A stretch of 64,000 bases of DNA from Cupriavidus sp. BIS7 (GTDB lineage Bacteria; Pseudomonadota; Gammaproteobacteria; Burkholderiales; Burkholderiaceae): positions 1 to 64,000 of the forward strand of contig NZ_ALOU01000050.1 in NCBI RefSeq assembly GCF_000292345.1. Reading direction: 5' to 3'. Shown piece by piece: positions 45,814 to 54,785 of this stretch (its first letter is position 1; every line of letters starts with the position of its first letter). The position numbers and the translations under genes are program-made. The notes beneath the pieces were generated by a model. The model made no database searches. It was given only the letters and a program-made list of their open reading frames with translations, and was not told where the DNA came from.

Positions 45814-47175
45814 TCAGGAAGGCTGGCGCACAGGCGAGGGGGCTGAATGCACTGCGACGTCGGTCGTCGCCGCATCGGAAGGCAACCGTTCCAGGCGGCC
45901 CACCACGAACAGGTAGGCAAAGGCGCCGAGCAGAGACAGGCTGCCAACGTAGACCAGGGCGGCTGCAAACGAACCGGTTTCCTTGATCATCCAGCCGATG
46001 GCGAGCGGCGTGACGATGCTGGCAAGATTGCCGCAGAAGTTGAAAACTCCGCCGCTGATACCCATGGCGTTCTTCGGCGACACGTCGCCGACGATGCACC
46101 AGCCAAGGTTGCCAATGCCCTTGGCGAAGAACGCCACCGACATCACTAGCACCACGATTGCGGTGGACTGCACATAGTTGGCCACGACGATGCAGCTCGA
46201 TAGCGTCAGACCGACGATGATCGGGACCTTACGGGCCATGGTGAGGCTGTAGCCGCGCTTGAGCATCCAATCCGACCATGCACCGCCGATCAAACCGCCG
46301 AGGCAACCCGCCACGGCCGGGATCGAGGCGACCAGACCGACCTTGAGGATCGACATGCCCTTGGCCTCGATGAGATAGGTCGGGAACCATGTCAGGAAGA
46401 ACCAGGTGATCGACGTCAGGCAGAACTGCCCGATATAGATGCCAGCCATCATGCGGTTTGCAGAGATAGCCGCCACCTGCCGCCAGGAGAAGGGCGCAGG
46501 ACCGTCGCCCATGGTGGGCAGGCCGCCGCCGTCCGAGATATAGGCGAGTTCGGCCGCGTTGACGCGGGGATGCCGGGAAGGTTCGCGCACGGTGCGCAGC
46601 CAGACCAGGCCAAGCAGCACGCCGACGGCGCCCGTAGTGTAGAACACGTAGTGCCATCCCCAGCGGCTGACCGTGAACGTCATCACGGGCGTGAAGACGG
46701 CCAGCGCAAAATACTGCGCGAGCTGGAATACCGATGTGGCCAGCCCGCGCTCCTGGCTGGGGAACCACATCACAGTGAGCCGGCTGTTGCACGGAAAGGC
46801 GGGCGATTCCGCCACGCCCATCAGGAAGCGCAGCGCAAACAGCACCGCAAACGCCGATCCTGCCAGCAGGTGGACATACCCCTGCAAGTACGTCAGTACC
46901 GACCAGGTGATCAGGCTTAGCCCAAGTACCACGCGAGCGCCGAAGCGGTCGAGGATCAGGCCACCAGGAATCTGCATTGCGGTATAGGCCCAGCCGAACG
47001 CGGAGAAGGCAATGCCCATCGTCAGGGCATCGAAGCCGAGTTCGCGCCGCATGCTTGGCGCGGCAATGGAGAGCGTCGCCCGGTCCACGTAGTTGAACAC
47101 TGTGACGATGAAAATCATCGCGAGCATCAACCAGCGGATGCGGGTTCGATCCTTGGATGCTGACGGGGCTGACAT
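45814..47175 (-). CDS. MFS aldarate transporter (GudP/GarP type, ACS family)
   Basis: A protein of 453 residues with 12 transmembrane segments. The opening RWLMLAMIFIVTVFNYVDRA and LGFDALTMGIAFSAFGWAYT, and FLMGVAESPAFPCNSRLTV, are characteristic of anion:cation symporters for glucarate, galactarate and hexuronates. GGAGACC precedes the ATG. It is the first gene of the operon with the dehydratase and diverges from the LacI-type regulator across two operator-like palindromes. Confidence 0.9.
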   Translation of the reverse strand: MSAPSASKDRTRIRWLMLAMIFIVTVFNYVDRATLSIAAPSMRRELGFDALTMGIAFSAFGWAYTAMQIPGGLILDRFGARVVLGLSLITWSVLTYLQGYVHLLAGSAFAVLFALRFLMGVAESPAFPCNSRLTVMWFPSQERGLATSVFQLAQYFALAVFTPVMTFTVSRWGWHYVFYTTGAVGVLLGLVWLRTVREPSRHPRVNAAELAYISDGGGLPTMGDGPAPFSWRQVAAISANRMMAGIYIGQFCLTSITWFFLTWFPTYLIEAKGMSILKVGLVASIPAVAGCLGGLIGGAWSDWMLKRGYSLTMARKVPIIVGLTLSSCIVVANYVQSTAIVVLVMSVAFFAKGIGNLGWCIVGDVSPKNAMGISGGVFNFCGNLASIVTPLAIGWMIKETGSFAAALVYVGSLSLLGAFAYLFVVGRLERLPSDAATTDVAVHSAPSPVRQPS

Positions 47176-47300
47176 GATGGTCTCCTGTTTCGACGTCTGT
47201 TCGTATGTATGGCTGCAGCGCTTCGTTGCGCGCCTTCTGGCGCCGAATCGAGGCGACGGAACAAGTCCGGCTTGCGTATCTCGTGGGAGCCATTATGAGA

Positions 47301-47340
47301 TGATTGCGCTATCATTCAAGCGCAATTGATTGCGCAATCA
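47301..47340. promoter_or_regulatory. twin LacI-type operators
   Basis: TGATTGCGCAATCA is a perfect 14-bp palindrome at 47327-47340, and TGATTGCGCTATCA at 47301-47314 has one mismatch. They are 26 bp apart centre to centre and have the central CG typical of LacI/GalR sites. They lie between the divergent transporter and regulator genes, so the LacI-type protein probably controls both. Confidence 0.85.
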
Positions 47341-47412
47341 TCATGGTTTACCCTTTCCAATATTTCCGGCGATGCTGGGCGGACGTCCGGTTTGAAAGAG
47401 TGAGGAACGACG

Positions 47413-48450
47413 ATGGTCAGGAAAGCGAGGAGTGGGACACGGGGCGGTGCGAACGGCGACAGCGGCAACGTGACGTTGATCGATGTAGCCCGCGTAGCGG
47501 GTGTAGCGCCCATGACCGTGTCGCGAGCCCTGAATCGCCCGGAACTAGTGCGCCAGGCGACGCAGAAGAAGGTGCTCGACGCCGTACGTGCCACAGGCTA
47601 CGTGCCGAACATGCTGGCTGGAGGACTCGCCAGCAGCCGCAGCCGGCTGGTCGCCTTGTTGCTGCCGACGATCGCCAGTTCGATATTTGCCGACACGGTA
47701 CAGGCATTGATGGATGAGTTAACCGATGCCGGCTACCAGACGCTAATTGGCCTGACCGGCTACTCGGTCAGCCGCGAAGAGGCGCTCGTCGAGGCGCTGC
47801 TCGGCCGGCGCCCCGATGCGATCGTGCTGGCTGGCACCGACCACTCCGCGGCAACCGTTGCGCGACTGGAGCAGGCGCGCATTCCCGTCGTGGAGATCTG
47901 GGACCTTACCGACAGGCCAATCGACATGGTTGTTGGCTTCTCCCACGAACAGGTGGGGCAGGCCGTAGCACGACACCTGATGAGGAAGGGCTACCGGCGC
48001 TTCGCGGCGGTCTCGGTAGACGATCCGCGCGGCCTGCGGCGCTGCAAGAGCCTGCGTGCCGAACTTGCTGCCAACGGCCTGCTGGAATGCCCGCTTGAGG
48101 TACTTCCCGCGCCGGCCACGCTGGCTGCAGGTCGGCAAGGATTGGCAAAGCTGCTGGAGACGTTGAGGCCGGAAGTCGTCGTCTGCAGTTCCGACACGCT
48201 GGCAGAGGGGGCATTGATGGAGGCTGCAAGCCGCGATCTGCGCGTGCCGGAGGACCTCGCTGTCATGGGCTTTGGCGATTTGAGCATGGCGGCCCAACTG
48301 CATCCTGCACTGTCCACAGTCAAGGTAGGCGGTGCCGAGATAGGACGGCGGACGGCGCAGGCCTTGCTGGCGCGATTCGAGCCGGGAGCGAACGATACGC
48401 CAGTACGCATTGACACTGGCTTTACCATCATCGATCGGGATAGCGCTTAA
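47413..48450 (+). CDS. LacI-family transcriptional regulator
   Basis: A protein of 345 residues. The helix-turn-helix and hinge are at about 21-75: TLIDVARVAGVAPMTVSRAL, GYVPNMLAGGLASSRSRLVA. The rest is a periplasmic-binding-protein-like effector domain (LVALLLPTIASSIFADTVQA; VPEDLAVMGFGDLSMAAQLH). GAGGA lies 7 bases before the ATG. It resembles GntR/IdnR-type sugar-acid repressors. Its effector is presumably galactarate, talarate or a breakdown product, judged from the divergent operon. Confidence 0.92.
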   Translation: MVRKARSGTRGGANGDSGNVTLIDVARVAGVAPMTVSRALNRPELVRQATQKKVLDAVRATGYVPNMLAGGLASSRSRLVALLLPTIASSIFADTVQALMDELTDAGYQTLIGLTGYSVSREEALVEALLGRRPDAIVLAGTDHSAATVARLEQARIPVVEIWDLTDRPIDMVVGFSHEQVGQAVARHLMRKGYRRFAAVSVDDPRGLRRCKSLRAELAANGLLECPLEVLPAPATLAAGRQGLAKLLETLRPEVVVCSSDTLAEGALMEAASRDLRVPEDLAVMGFGDLSMAAQLHPALSTVKVGGAEIGRRTAQALLARFEPGANDTPVRIDTGFTIIDRDSA

Positions 48451-48575
48451 TCTCGCGTCGCATAGACATAGACGCCATCCGGACTCGCAAATCCCTTCAC
48501 CTTAACGGGGTTCCCGCCAGCCCCAGCGGTGGCGGCCGCGCCGTGAGGATCGCGGCCCTTGCTACCTGGTGGCGA

Positions 48576-49745
48576 TCAGAAGATATGGCGAATCCCTACC
48601 GCGGTGCCGAACATCGAGTTCTTGCCATTGCCCAGCACCAGGCTGTTGCCTAGTGCGAGCGTGTTTGCGTAGGTGGTCAGGCCGGAATCCATCATCAGGC
48701 CTGCATTCTTCGAGTAGGCCGTCGACAGGTAGAGCTCGGTCCGTTTCGAGAGGTTGTAGCTGGCCAGCAGCAGGATCTGCCACGGATTGGGCAGGGTGGT
48801 GTTGCCGAAGACGCTGTGAAGGTTGTCGTAGGTGTATTCAACCGTGACAGAGAACGCGGTCTGGAACTGGTAGTTCACGCCAAGCCAGTAGTAGTCGTCG
48901 CGCTGGATGTCGCCGCCCGCCGGGCCCTTGCTCTGTCCCCACCGATAGCCGCCCATTACGCTGGTGGCACCGACCGAATAGCTGCCGCCCACCGCGGCCT
49001 TGCGGAAGGTGCCGCTGCTGGTGCCAATGGTGGGATTGACCTGGTCATACGCCGCTACGAGACCGAACGTTTCGCCGTTGTACGCCACCGCTGCGCCGTA
49101 TGCACTGTCGCGCCGGGCGCTGCCCGGAACCTCGCCATTGCCACCCAGCGCGAAGCCTGTGCTGCCAACCTGTGGCAGGACCGTGCCGTTGCCAAACGAG
49201 TAGTGGGCGAGTGTGGTGATGGCGCCGAACTGTCCGGTGTACTTGACCATGTTGTCTTCCCGAAACGCAGCGCCAGATTGCAGCGCGGCCGGCTCGTAGC
49301 CGCCGTACTTGGTGGGCGAGAAGTTCGCCAGCGCCTCGAACATCGACGTGTACTGACGGCCAAGGGAGAACTGGCCGACGCTGGCGCTCGTCAGGCCGAC
49401 GTACGCCTGTCGCCCGAACAGACGCCCGCTCTGCTGCTGCGTGCCGGTGTCGAGATTGAAGCCGCTCTCGAGCACGAACACCGAACCCCAGCCGCCGCCA
49501 AGGTCTTCCTTGCCGCGCAGGCCCCATCGGGAACCGGCACGGTGGCCCGATGTCAGCCGCGTAACGCTGTGTGCGGGGCCAGGGTTGAACCCATTGGCGG
49601 CCGTGGGGACGTTGCCAAGGTTGTTCACGTACTCGATACCCATGTCCGCGACACCGTACACGGTCACGCTCGATTGGGCGGAAGCGACGCCGGTCCCGCA
49701 AAGGGACAGCGCAGCCAATGTGGTGCCTGCGATGGTGGTCTTCAT
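48576..49745 (-). CDS. Gram-negative porin (Omp32/OmpC-like)
   Basis: A protein of 389 residues. A signal peptide (MKTTIAGTTLAALSLCGTGV, cleaved after ASA) leads into QSSVTVYGVADMGIEYVNNL, the standard start of betaproteobacterial porins. SRWGLRGKEDLGGGWGSVFV and ending GTAVGIRHIF, with C-terminal Phe, are outer-membrane beta-barrel marks. GAGGAGAC precedes the ATG. It shares an upstream motif (49854-49882) with the nearby catabolic genes and probably admits their substrate. Confidence 0.93.
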   Translation of the reverse strand: MKTTIAGTTLAALSLCGTGVASAQSSVTVYGVADMGIEYVNNLGNVPTAANGFNPGPAHSVTRLTSGHRAGSRWGLRGKEDLGGGWGSVFVLESGFNLDTGTQQQSGRLFGRQAYVGLTSASVGQFSLGRQYTSMFEALANFSPTKYGGYEPAALQSGAAFREDNMVKYTGQFGAITTLAHYSFGNGTVLPQVGSTGFALGGNGEVPGSARRDSAYGAAVAYNGETFGLVAAYDQVNPTIGTSSGTFRKAAVGGSYSVGATSVMGGYRWGQSKGPAGGDIQRDDYYWLGVNYQFQTAFSVTVEYTYDNLHSVFGNTTLPNPWQILLLASYNLSKRTELYLSTAYSKNAGLMMDSGLTTYANTLALGNSLVLGNGKNSMFGTAVGIRHIF

Positions 49746-49853
49746 GTTGTCTCCTCGTTTCTGGTTTTGTCTTCGCGCGATGCTCGTCGCGCAAAAACGG
49801 CGCGCAGCAAGAATCAACGGTGTGTCTATTCTTATGACGCGGGAGACACGGAA

Positions 49854-49882
49854 CAAGATAGGGATTGCGCAGCGTTGGGCGT
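49854..49882 (-). promoter_or_regulatory. shared catabolic promoter motif, porin copy
   Basis: On the plus strand the motif is CAAGATAGGG, eight bases (ATTGCGCA), then GCGTTGGGCGT. Read toward the porin it ends in CCCTATCTTG, 109 bases before the start codon. It matches the sites at 50872-50900 and 59285-59313 in order, spacing and orientation. Confidence 0.7.
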
Positions 49883-50137
49883 ACACACTCGTCACCGTGA
49901 CGTTCCGTCATTGGTGCGTTGGGCGCAGAGGAAATGGCCCGCATCCCGGGCTGGGCAGGCTTGGAGGGTGCCGCCGCCGGGGCTAAGGTCGCGGCGGACA
50001 AGCAGCGCCTGCGGGCGCTACCGTTGACACTTGTGCATGCCGAGCCGGGGACATTCCCTGACTGGCCGATTTGCAGTGCGTTCCTACAATGCAGGCAGAG
50101 ACGAAGGCGACGGCGAAAGCTTGATGCACATACTCGT

Positions 50138-50833
50138 TCAGGCGCCGACGCGCCAGGTCTGGCGCACGCTTTCCGGCAGCCCGGCCACGAGTTCGCGCGA
50201 CGTTTCGGTTGCCTTCAGTGCACGGCGCTTCTCCACCGCCAGGCCACGCAGCGTGATGCGGATCGCGCTATCGATGTATTGCGCGGGGTATTTCGTGCGC
50301 TTGAGCAGGATGGTGCGGATTCCTTCGACCGTAGCGCCCATCACGGAATCGACTGCGGCTTGCAGGTTGTCGAACTCCATGACGCCATCCAGCGCGCCGT
50401 CACGGAGGTCCTTCATGAGATAGGTAAGCAGAACGGACTCCTGTGCCACCAGTTCCGCACGCAGCACGAAGGCGGCCCAGCGATGATCGGTCAATGCCCG
50501 TGTCAGGAACAGACGCAGGCCGGTGCTGACCCGATTCACGGGGTCCGTCACCGCGTCGTAGATCGGCAGCATGTCCTGTGTCATCTGGTCAGTCACTTCA
50601 CGGCCCACCGCAATCAGCGCCTCATCGAGCGAGGCGAAGTGCTTGTAGAACGTGCCGCGCGAGATTTCGGCCTCGCGTGCGACATCCTCGATCGATGTGG
50701 AGATCTTCGACGGGTCTGAGTACAGGTCCATGATCGCGCGCAGGATGCGGGCGCGCATGACCTCGCGCTTCTTGCGCGCGGTGACGGAGCGGTGGTCTTC
50801 GCGTTCGGTAGGAATGAAGGTGAGCGGGGGCAC
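50138..50833 (-). CDS. TetR-family transcriptional regulator
   Basis: A protein of 231 residues. The helix-turn-helix is at about 46-66 (STSIEDVAREAEISRGTFYK, HFASLDEAL). The C-terminal ligand domain is helical and not assignable. It starts at a GTG with GAGAGG about 9 bases upstream and diverges from the monooxygenase operon over 139 bases. It is the obvious candidate regulator of that operon and perhaps of the other genes carrying the shared motif. Confidence 0.88.
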   Translation of the reverse strand: MPPLTFIPTEREDHRSVTARKKREVMRARILRAIMDLYSDPSKISTSIEDVAREAEISRGTFYKHFASLDEALIAVGREVTDQMTQDMLPIYDAVTDPVNRVSTGLRLFLTRALTDHRWAAFVLRAELVAQESVLLTYLMKDLRDGALDGVMEFDNLQAAVDSVMGATVEGIRTILLKRTKYPAQYIDSAIRITLRGLAVEKRRALKATETSRELVAGLPESVRQTWRVGA

Positions 50834-50871
50834 TTGGTTGACCTCTCGGATCGGTGCAGTGACGAATGTTC

Positions 50872-50900
50872 ATGCCGAAGCGGCCGAAAACCCTATCTTG
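50872..50900 (+). promoter_or_regulatory. shared catabolic promoter motif, monooxygenase-operon copy
   Basis: ATGCCGAAGCG, eight bases (GCCGAAAA), then CCCTATCTTG, which ends 72 bases before the start of the monooxygenase gene. It is the third occurrence of the 29-bp motif, and the most divergent of the three in the 11-base half. It lies inside the tetR/monooxygenase intergenic region. Confidence 0.62.
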
Positions 50901-50972
50901 CCTGATTTCATGCAATTCCTACAATAACGAAAACGTCATTCTTAGCAACGACCAGACAACAAGGAGACCCTG

Positions 50973-52205
50973 ATGACGCTGGCTGCCGTTACCGATATCC
51001 GATCCACCCACGCATCCGACGACGCCACCATCCGCGCCGACCTGTTGCGTCGCGCAGCGGCGATGGTGCCCGCGCTGCGTGCCCGCGCCCCTGAAGTCGA
51101 TGCGATGGCCCGCCTGCCCGAATCGACCATCGCAGAGCTGGATGATGCAGGCGTCCTCGACATGATGGTGCCGCGCGACGCGGGCGGCCTGCAGGTGTCC
51201 CTGCGCACCTACATGGAGGTGGTCAGCGAGATTGGCCGTGGCGACGGCTCGGCCGCCTGGGCCTGCGCGCTGATCAACGTCTGCAACTGGATGGCCGCCG
51301 CATGCCTGCCAGACGCGGCACGCGACGAAGTGTTCGCATCGGGCGGCAAGGTGCGCACCGCCGGCGTGCTGTCGCCGCGCAAGGCCGTGGTAAAGCGCGT
51401 GGCGGGCGGCTACCTGGTGGAAGAGGGCATGTGGGGCTTCAACAGCGGTGTCTATCACGCCCAGTGGGATTTGCTGGGCATTCCGCTGGTCGATGAGGCC
51501 GGCAATGTGGTGGACCAGGGCATGGCGCTGATTCCTACCTCGGACGTCGAGTTCCTTAATGACTGGGACACCATCGCGTTGCGCGGCAGCGGCAGTACCA
51601 CGGTGACCGTGAAGAACAAGTTCGTGCCCGATTCGCGCATCACGCGGCTGTCGGCAATCCTCGCGGGCGACTACGTCTCGCGCTTCGGTAACGACCAGGC
51701 GCTGTACCGCATGGCCTTCATGCCGGTGGCGGCGATCATCCTCACGTTCCCGGCGCTTGGCATCGCGCGCGCCGCGCAGGAAATGTTCCTGGAGAAGCTG
51801 CCGGGCCGTGGCATCCAGTACACGTGGTACGAGAAGCAGTCGGAGGCTGCCGTCACGCACCTGCAGGTGGGTGAGGCCTCGGCCATGATCGATGCGGCCC
51901 GCCTGGTGGTCGAGCGCTGCGTCGACGAGATCGACTCCCACGCCAGGGCCGGCACCATCCCCGACGCGCTGACTCGCGCCCGCATCCGCCGGGACACCGG
52001 CTACGCCAGCAAGACGATGTGGGACGCGGTGGACATCCTCGCCAGTGCCTCGGGCGGCTCGCTGGCCGGCGCCCGCAACCCGTTCAACCGCGTGTGGCGC
52101 GATGCGCGGGTGGCGAACCTGCACGGCATCGTCTGCACCACCACCAACCTGGAACTGTACGGCCGCATGCTGTGCGGCCAGGTGCCGAACACACCGCTGG
52201 TCTGA
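50973..52205 (+). CDS. flavin-dependent monooxygenase, acyl-CoA dehydrogenase fold (HsaA/HpaB-like, class D)
   Basis: A protein of 410 residues. The N-terminal helical domain has LRARAPEVDAMARLPESTIA and VPRDAGGLQVSLRTYMEVVS. The middle beta-domain has VVKRVAGGYLVEEGMWGFNS, and the C-terminal helices follow (ASGGSLAGARNPFNRVWRDA). The next gene is a flavin reductase, the usual partner that supplies reduced FMN or FAD. It probably hydroxylates an aromatic substrate to a catechol ready for the extradiol dioxygenase five genes downstream. GGAG precedes the start. Confidence 0.87.
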   Translation: MTLAAVTDIRSTHASDDATIRADLLRRAAAMVPALRARAPEVDAMARLPESTIAELDDAGVLDMMVPRDAGGLQVSLRTYMEVVSEIGRGDGSAAWACALINVCNWMAAACLPDAARDEVFASGGKVRTAGVLSPRKAVVKRVAGGYLVEEGMWGFNSGVYHAQWDLLGIPLVDEAGNVVDQGMALIPTSDVEFLNDWDTIALRGSGSTTVTVKNKFVPDSRITRLSAILAGDYVSRFGNDQALYRMAFMPVAAIILTFPALGIARAAQEMFLEKLPGRGIQYTWYEKQSEAAVTHLQVGEASAMIDAARLVVERCVDEIDSHARAGTIPDALTRARIRRDTGYASKTMWDAVDILASASGGSLAGARNPFNRVWRDARVANLHGIVCTTTNLELYGRMLCGQVPNTPLV

Positions 52206-52223
52206 GGGCAGGAGGGCATGGCC

Positions 52224-52727
52224 ATGAGCATCGATTGCAACGATTCCGCCCGCTTCCGCCGCGTAATGGGCAAGTTCGCCACTGGCGTGACCGTGGTGAC
52301 CTGGCTGCGTGATGGCGAGCTGGCGGGCATGACGGCCAACGCGTTCATGTCGGTATCGCTGGAGCCCCAGCTCGTGCTGGTGTCGGCGCGGAACGCGTCG
52401 CGCTTCTGCGCATCGGTCGCGGCCGGCGACACGTTCGGCATCAACTTCCTGGGCGAGCACCAGCAGGACCTGAGCGCGCACTTCGGCGGCAAGGCCTGTG
52501 AAGGGCTGGGTGCGATGGCGATGCACGGTTCCGGTACGCCTTACCTGCCGGAGAGTCTCGCGCACCTGATCGTGCGCGTGGCCGACATCCATCCGGCTGG
52601 CGATCACCGGCTCTACGTCGCCGAGGTCATGGCGCTCGAAGAGAACGACCACCACGCGGCCAGCCCGCTGCTGTACTACGGTGGGCGCTACGGACGGTTG
52701 GCCGATCCCCAGGCCTGCCGCGCGTAG
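52224..52727 (+). CDS. flavin reductase-like protein (monooxygenase reductase component)
   Basis: A protein of 167 residues of the HpaC-like flavin reductase family: FRRVMGKFATGVTVVTWLRD, GMTANAFMSVSLEPQLVLVS and GDTFGINFLGEHQQDLSAHF. It reduces free flavin with NAD(P)H and passes it to the upstream oxygenase. The ATG at 52224 is preferred to that at 52218 because GGAGGG lies 7 bases before it. It is 18 bases after the monooxygenase stop. Confidence 0.9.
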   Translation: MSIDCNDSARFRRVMGKFATGVTVVTWLRDGELAGMTANAFMSVSLEPQLVLVSARNASRFCASVAAGDTFGINFLGEHQQDLSAHFGGKACEGLGAMAMHGSGTPYLPESLAHLIVRVADIHPAGDHRLYVAEVMALEENDHHAASPLLYYGGRYGRLADPQACRA

Positions 52728-52807
52728 CCCCATGGCCCGGCAGTCGCCGGACCACCCCATTCGACAGCCACCGCGACAAAGACGGTGGCGGAAACGAGGA
52801 GACAAGC

Positions 52808-54130
52808 ATGATCCATAGAAAGGAGGCGCGCACGCTCGGCCTGGCCGCGCTCGGCGCGATGCTCGAGTACTACGACTTCGTCATCTTCCTGTTCGTCGCC
52901 GCGGCGATCAGCGAGGCATTCTTCCCGCCCGGCGTATCGGCATGGGTCCGCCAGATGCAGACGCTCGGCATCTTCGCGGTCGGCTACCTGGTGCGGCCCG
53001 TGGCGGGTATCGTGCTGGCGCACTTCGCCGATCTGTTCGGCCGCAAGCGGATGTTCATCTTTCTGATGATCCTGATGGCGGTGCCGACTTTTCTTATCGG
53101 TGTGCTGCCGACCTACGAGCAGGTGGGTGTACTGGCACCGCTGGCCCTGCTGGTGCTGCGGGCCCTGCAGGGGTGCGCGGTCGGCGGCGAGTTTCCGGGT
53201 GCGGCGGTGTTCGTGTCGGAGCACGCCACGCCGACCCGCCTGGGTACGGCGAGCGGCACGATGCATGGCATCGTGCTGGCGGGCCTGCTGCTGGGTACCG
53301 GCGCCGCCGCCACGTCGACGTATATCGCCAGCGCTACCGGCGTGCCGTCGCTGGCGTGGCGGCTGCCGTTTATCGTCGGTGGTCTGTTCGGCTTGACCGC
53401 GTCCTACCTGCGCCGGCAACTGGAGGAATCGCCGCTGTACGCGGGCATCCAGCAGTCGCGCCAGCTGGCGAAATCCACGCCCATCCGGATCGTGCTGACG
53501 CAGCATGCCGACGCCTGCCTGTTCGGCCTGGCACTTGGCTTCACCATGGCGATCGGCACGGTGGTGTTCTTCCAGTACATGCCGATGCTGCTGGCCACGC
53601 AATACGGCGTGCCGCGCCAGGCCGCGCTGCAAGCCAACATGTGGGGGTCGTTCGCACTGTGCCTGTCGATGCCGTTCTGGGGGCGACTCAGTGACGCGAT
53701 CGGTTGGGCCCGCTCGCTCGGCGTGGGTGCCGTAGCGATGCTGGTGGCGTCGGTCGGCTTCTTCCAGTGGCTGCCGGCCGTGCTGGCCGGGCAGGGCGCG
53801 CTCCCGCTGCTGTTCGCTTTGCCGGGTGTGGCACTCGGCGCGGTGGTGGCGCTGGTGCCGGGACTGGTGTCGGCGTTGTTCCCCACCCATGTGCGTCAAA
53901 GCGGCTATGCGGTGCCGTACAACGTTGGGGCGGCACTGTTCGGTGGCCTGACGCCGCTGGTGCTGGCCTGGATGGTGCGCGCCTACGGGCCCGAGTCGGC
54001 GATGGTCCTGCTGATCGTCACAGCGGTCGTGACGGCGGTGCTGGCCTTCAAGGTGCGCGGCATGCGTTTGTATCTGGGCGTCGCCGAACCGCAAGCCCAG
54101 GCCGTGGCCACCGCACGCAAAGCCAGCTGA
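52808..54130 (+). CDS. MFS metabolite:H+ symporter (MHS family)
   Basis: A protein of 440 residues with 12 transmembrane segments. GAMLEYYDFVIFLFVAAAIS and GYLVRPVAGIVLAHFADLFG (motif A region, FGRKRMFIF) mark the MHS family (ProP, ShiA, KgtP). LQGCAVGGEFPGAAVFVSEH is also typical. GAGGAGAC precedes the start. As part of this operon it probably imports the aromatic or carboxylic substrate. Confidence 0.9.
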   Translation: MIHRKEARTLGLAALGAMLEYYDFVIFLFVAAAISEAFFPPGVSAWVRQMQTLGIFAVGYLVRPVAGIVLAHFADLFGRKRMFIFLMILMAVPTFLIGVLPTYEQVGVLAPLALLVLRALQGCAVGGEFPGAAVFVSEHATPTRLGTASGTMHGIVLAGLLLGTGAAATSTYIASATGVPSLAWRLPFIVGGLFGLTASYLRRQLEESPLYAGIQQSRQLAKSTPIRIVLTQHADACLFGLALGFTMAIGTVVFFQYMPMLLATQYGVPRQAALQANMWGSFALCLSMPFWGRLSDAIGWARSLGVGAVAMLVASVGFFQWLPAVLAGQGALPLLFALPGVALGAVVALVPGLVSALFPTHVRQSGYAVPYNVGAALFGGLTPLVLAWMVRAYGPESAMVLLIVTAVVTAVLAFKVRGMRLYLGVAEPQAQAVATARKAS

Positions 54131-54145
54131 GCGAAAGGAGCCGCT

Positions 54146-54754
54146 ATGCAAGAGAGACTGCAAGCCATGCTCGACAAGGCCGAGATCGCCGAAGTCGTGC
54201 AGGCCGAGCGCGCCGCGCGCGACCAGGCGCAATGGGTGCGAATGCTGGAGACATACCACGCCGACGCGGTGGTCGATCTGTCGTGGTTCCATGGCAGCGG
54301 GCGGGAGTTCGTGGCGGCTTCCAGGCGCCTGTTCGAGGCGGGCCGGCACTCTGCCCACCAGATGGGGCCGACGCTGGTGACGCTGCGCGACGACCGTGCT
54401 CTGGCACACACACCGTGCGCCGTGACAGCGCGCATGCATCTCGATGGCGTCGAAGTCGAAGTCACCGCGCATTCACGGCTGCATGAACGCGTGGAACGGC
54501 GCGACGGTGTCTGGCGTATCGCGCATATGGGCATCGTCTACCTGCGGGACGCACTGGCGGTGCTCAACCCGTCGGAGCGCGTGGTGCTCGATGCCGGACA
54601 GCTGGCCGCCTACCGACCGAGCTATCGCTTCCTGTCCTACCTGCTGGCGCATGTCGGCCAGCGGCCTCGACCTGACCTGCCCGGGATCGACCAGCCCGAA
54701 ACCGTCCAGCCGCTACTGGACCGCGACGACGCCTGGCTGGCCGGTGCCGGCTGA
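54146..54754 (+). CDS. NTF2-like (SnoaL-type) protein
   Basis: A protein of 202 residues with an N-terminal SnoaL-like cone fold: AEIAEVVQAERAARDQAQWV, YHADAVVDLSWFHGSGREFV and RRDGVWRIAHMGIVYLRDAL. A further 60 residues after the NTF2 core are of unknown role. Related proteins are small isomerases, dehydratases or hydroxylation helpers for ring compounds. AAGGAG lies 6 bases before the ATG, and the gene is 15 bases after the transporter. A second NTF2-like gene is at 56564. Confidence 0.82.
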   Translation: MQERLQAMLDKAEIAEVVQAERAARDQAQWVRMLETYHADAVVDLSWFHGSGREFVAASRRLFEAGRHSAHQMGPTLVTLRDDRALAHTPCAVTARMHLDGVEVEVTAHSRLHERVERRDGVWRIAHMGIVYLRDALAVLNPSERVVLDAGQLAAYRPSYRFLSYLLAHVGQRPRPDLPGIDQPETVQPLLDRDDAWLAGAG

Positions 54755-54785
54755 TTTTCCGAACCTTCACAAGAGAGAAATACCC

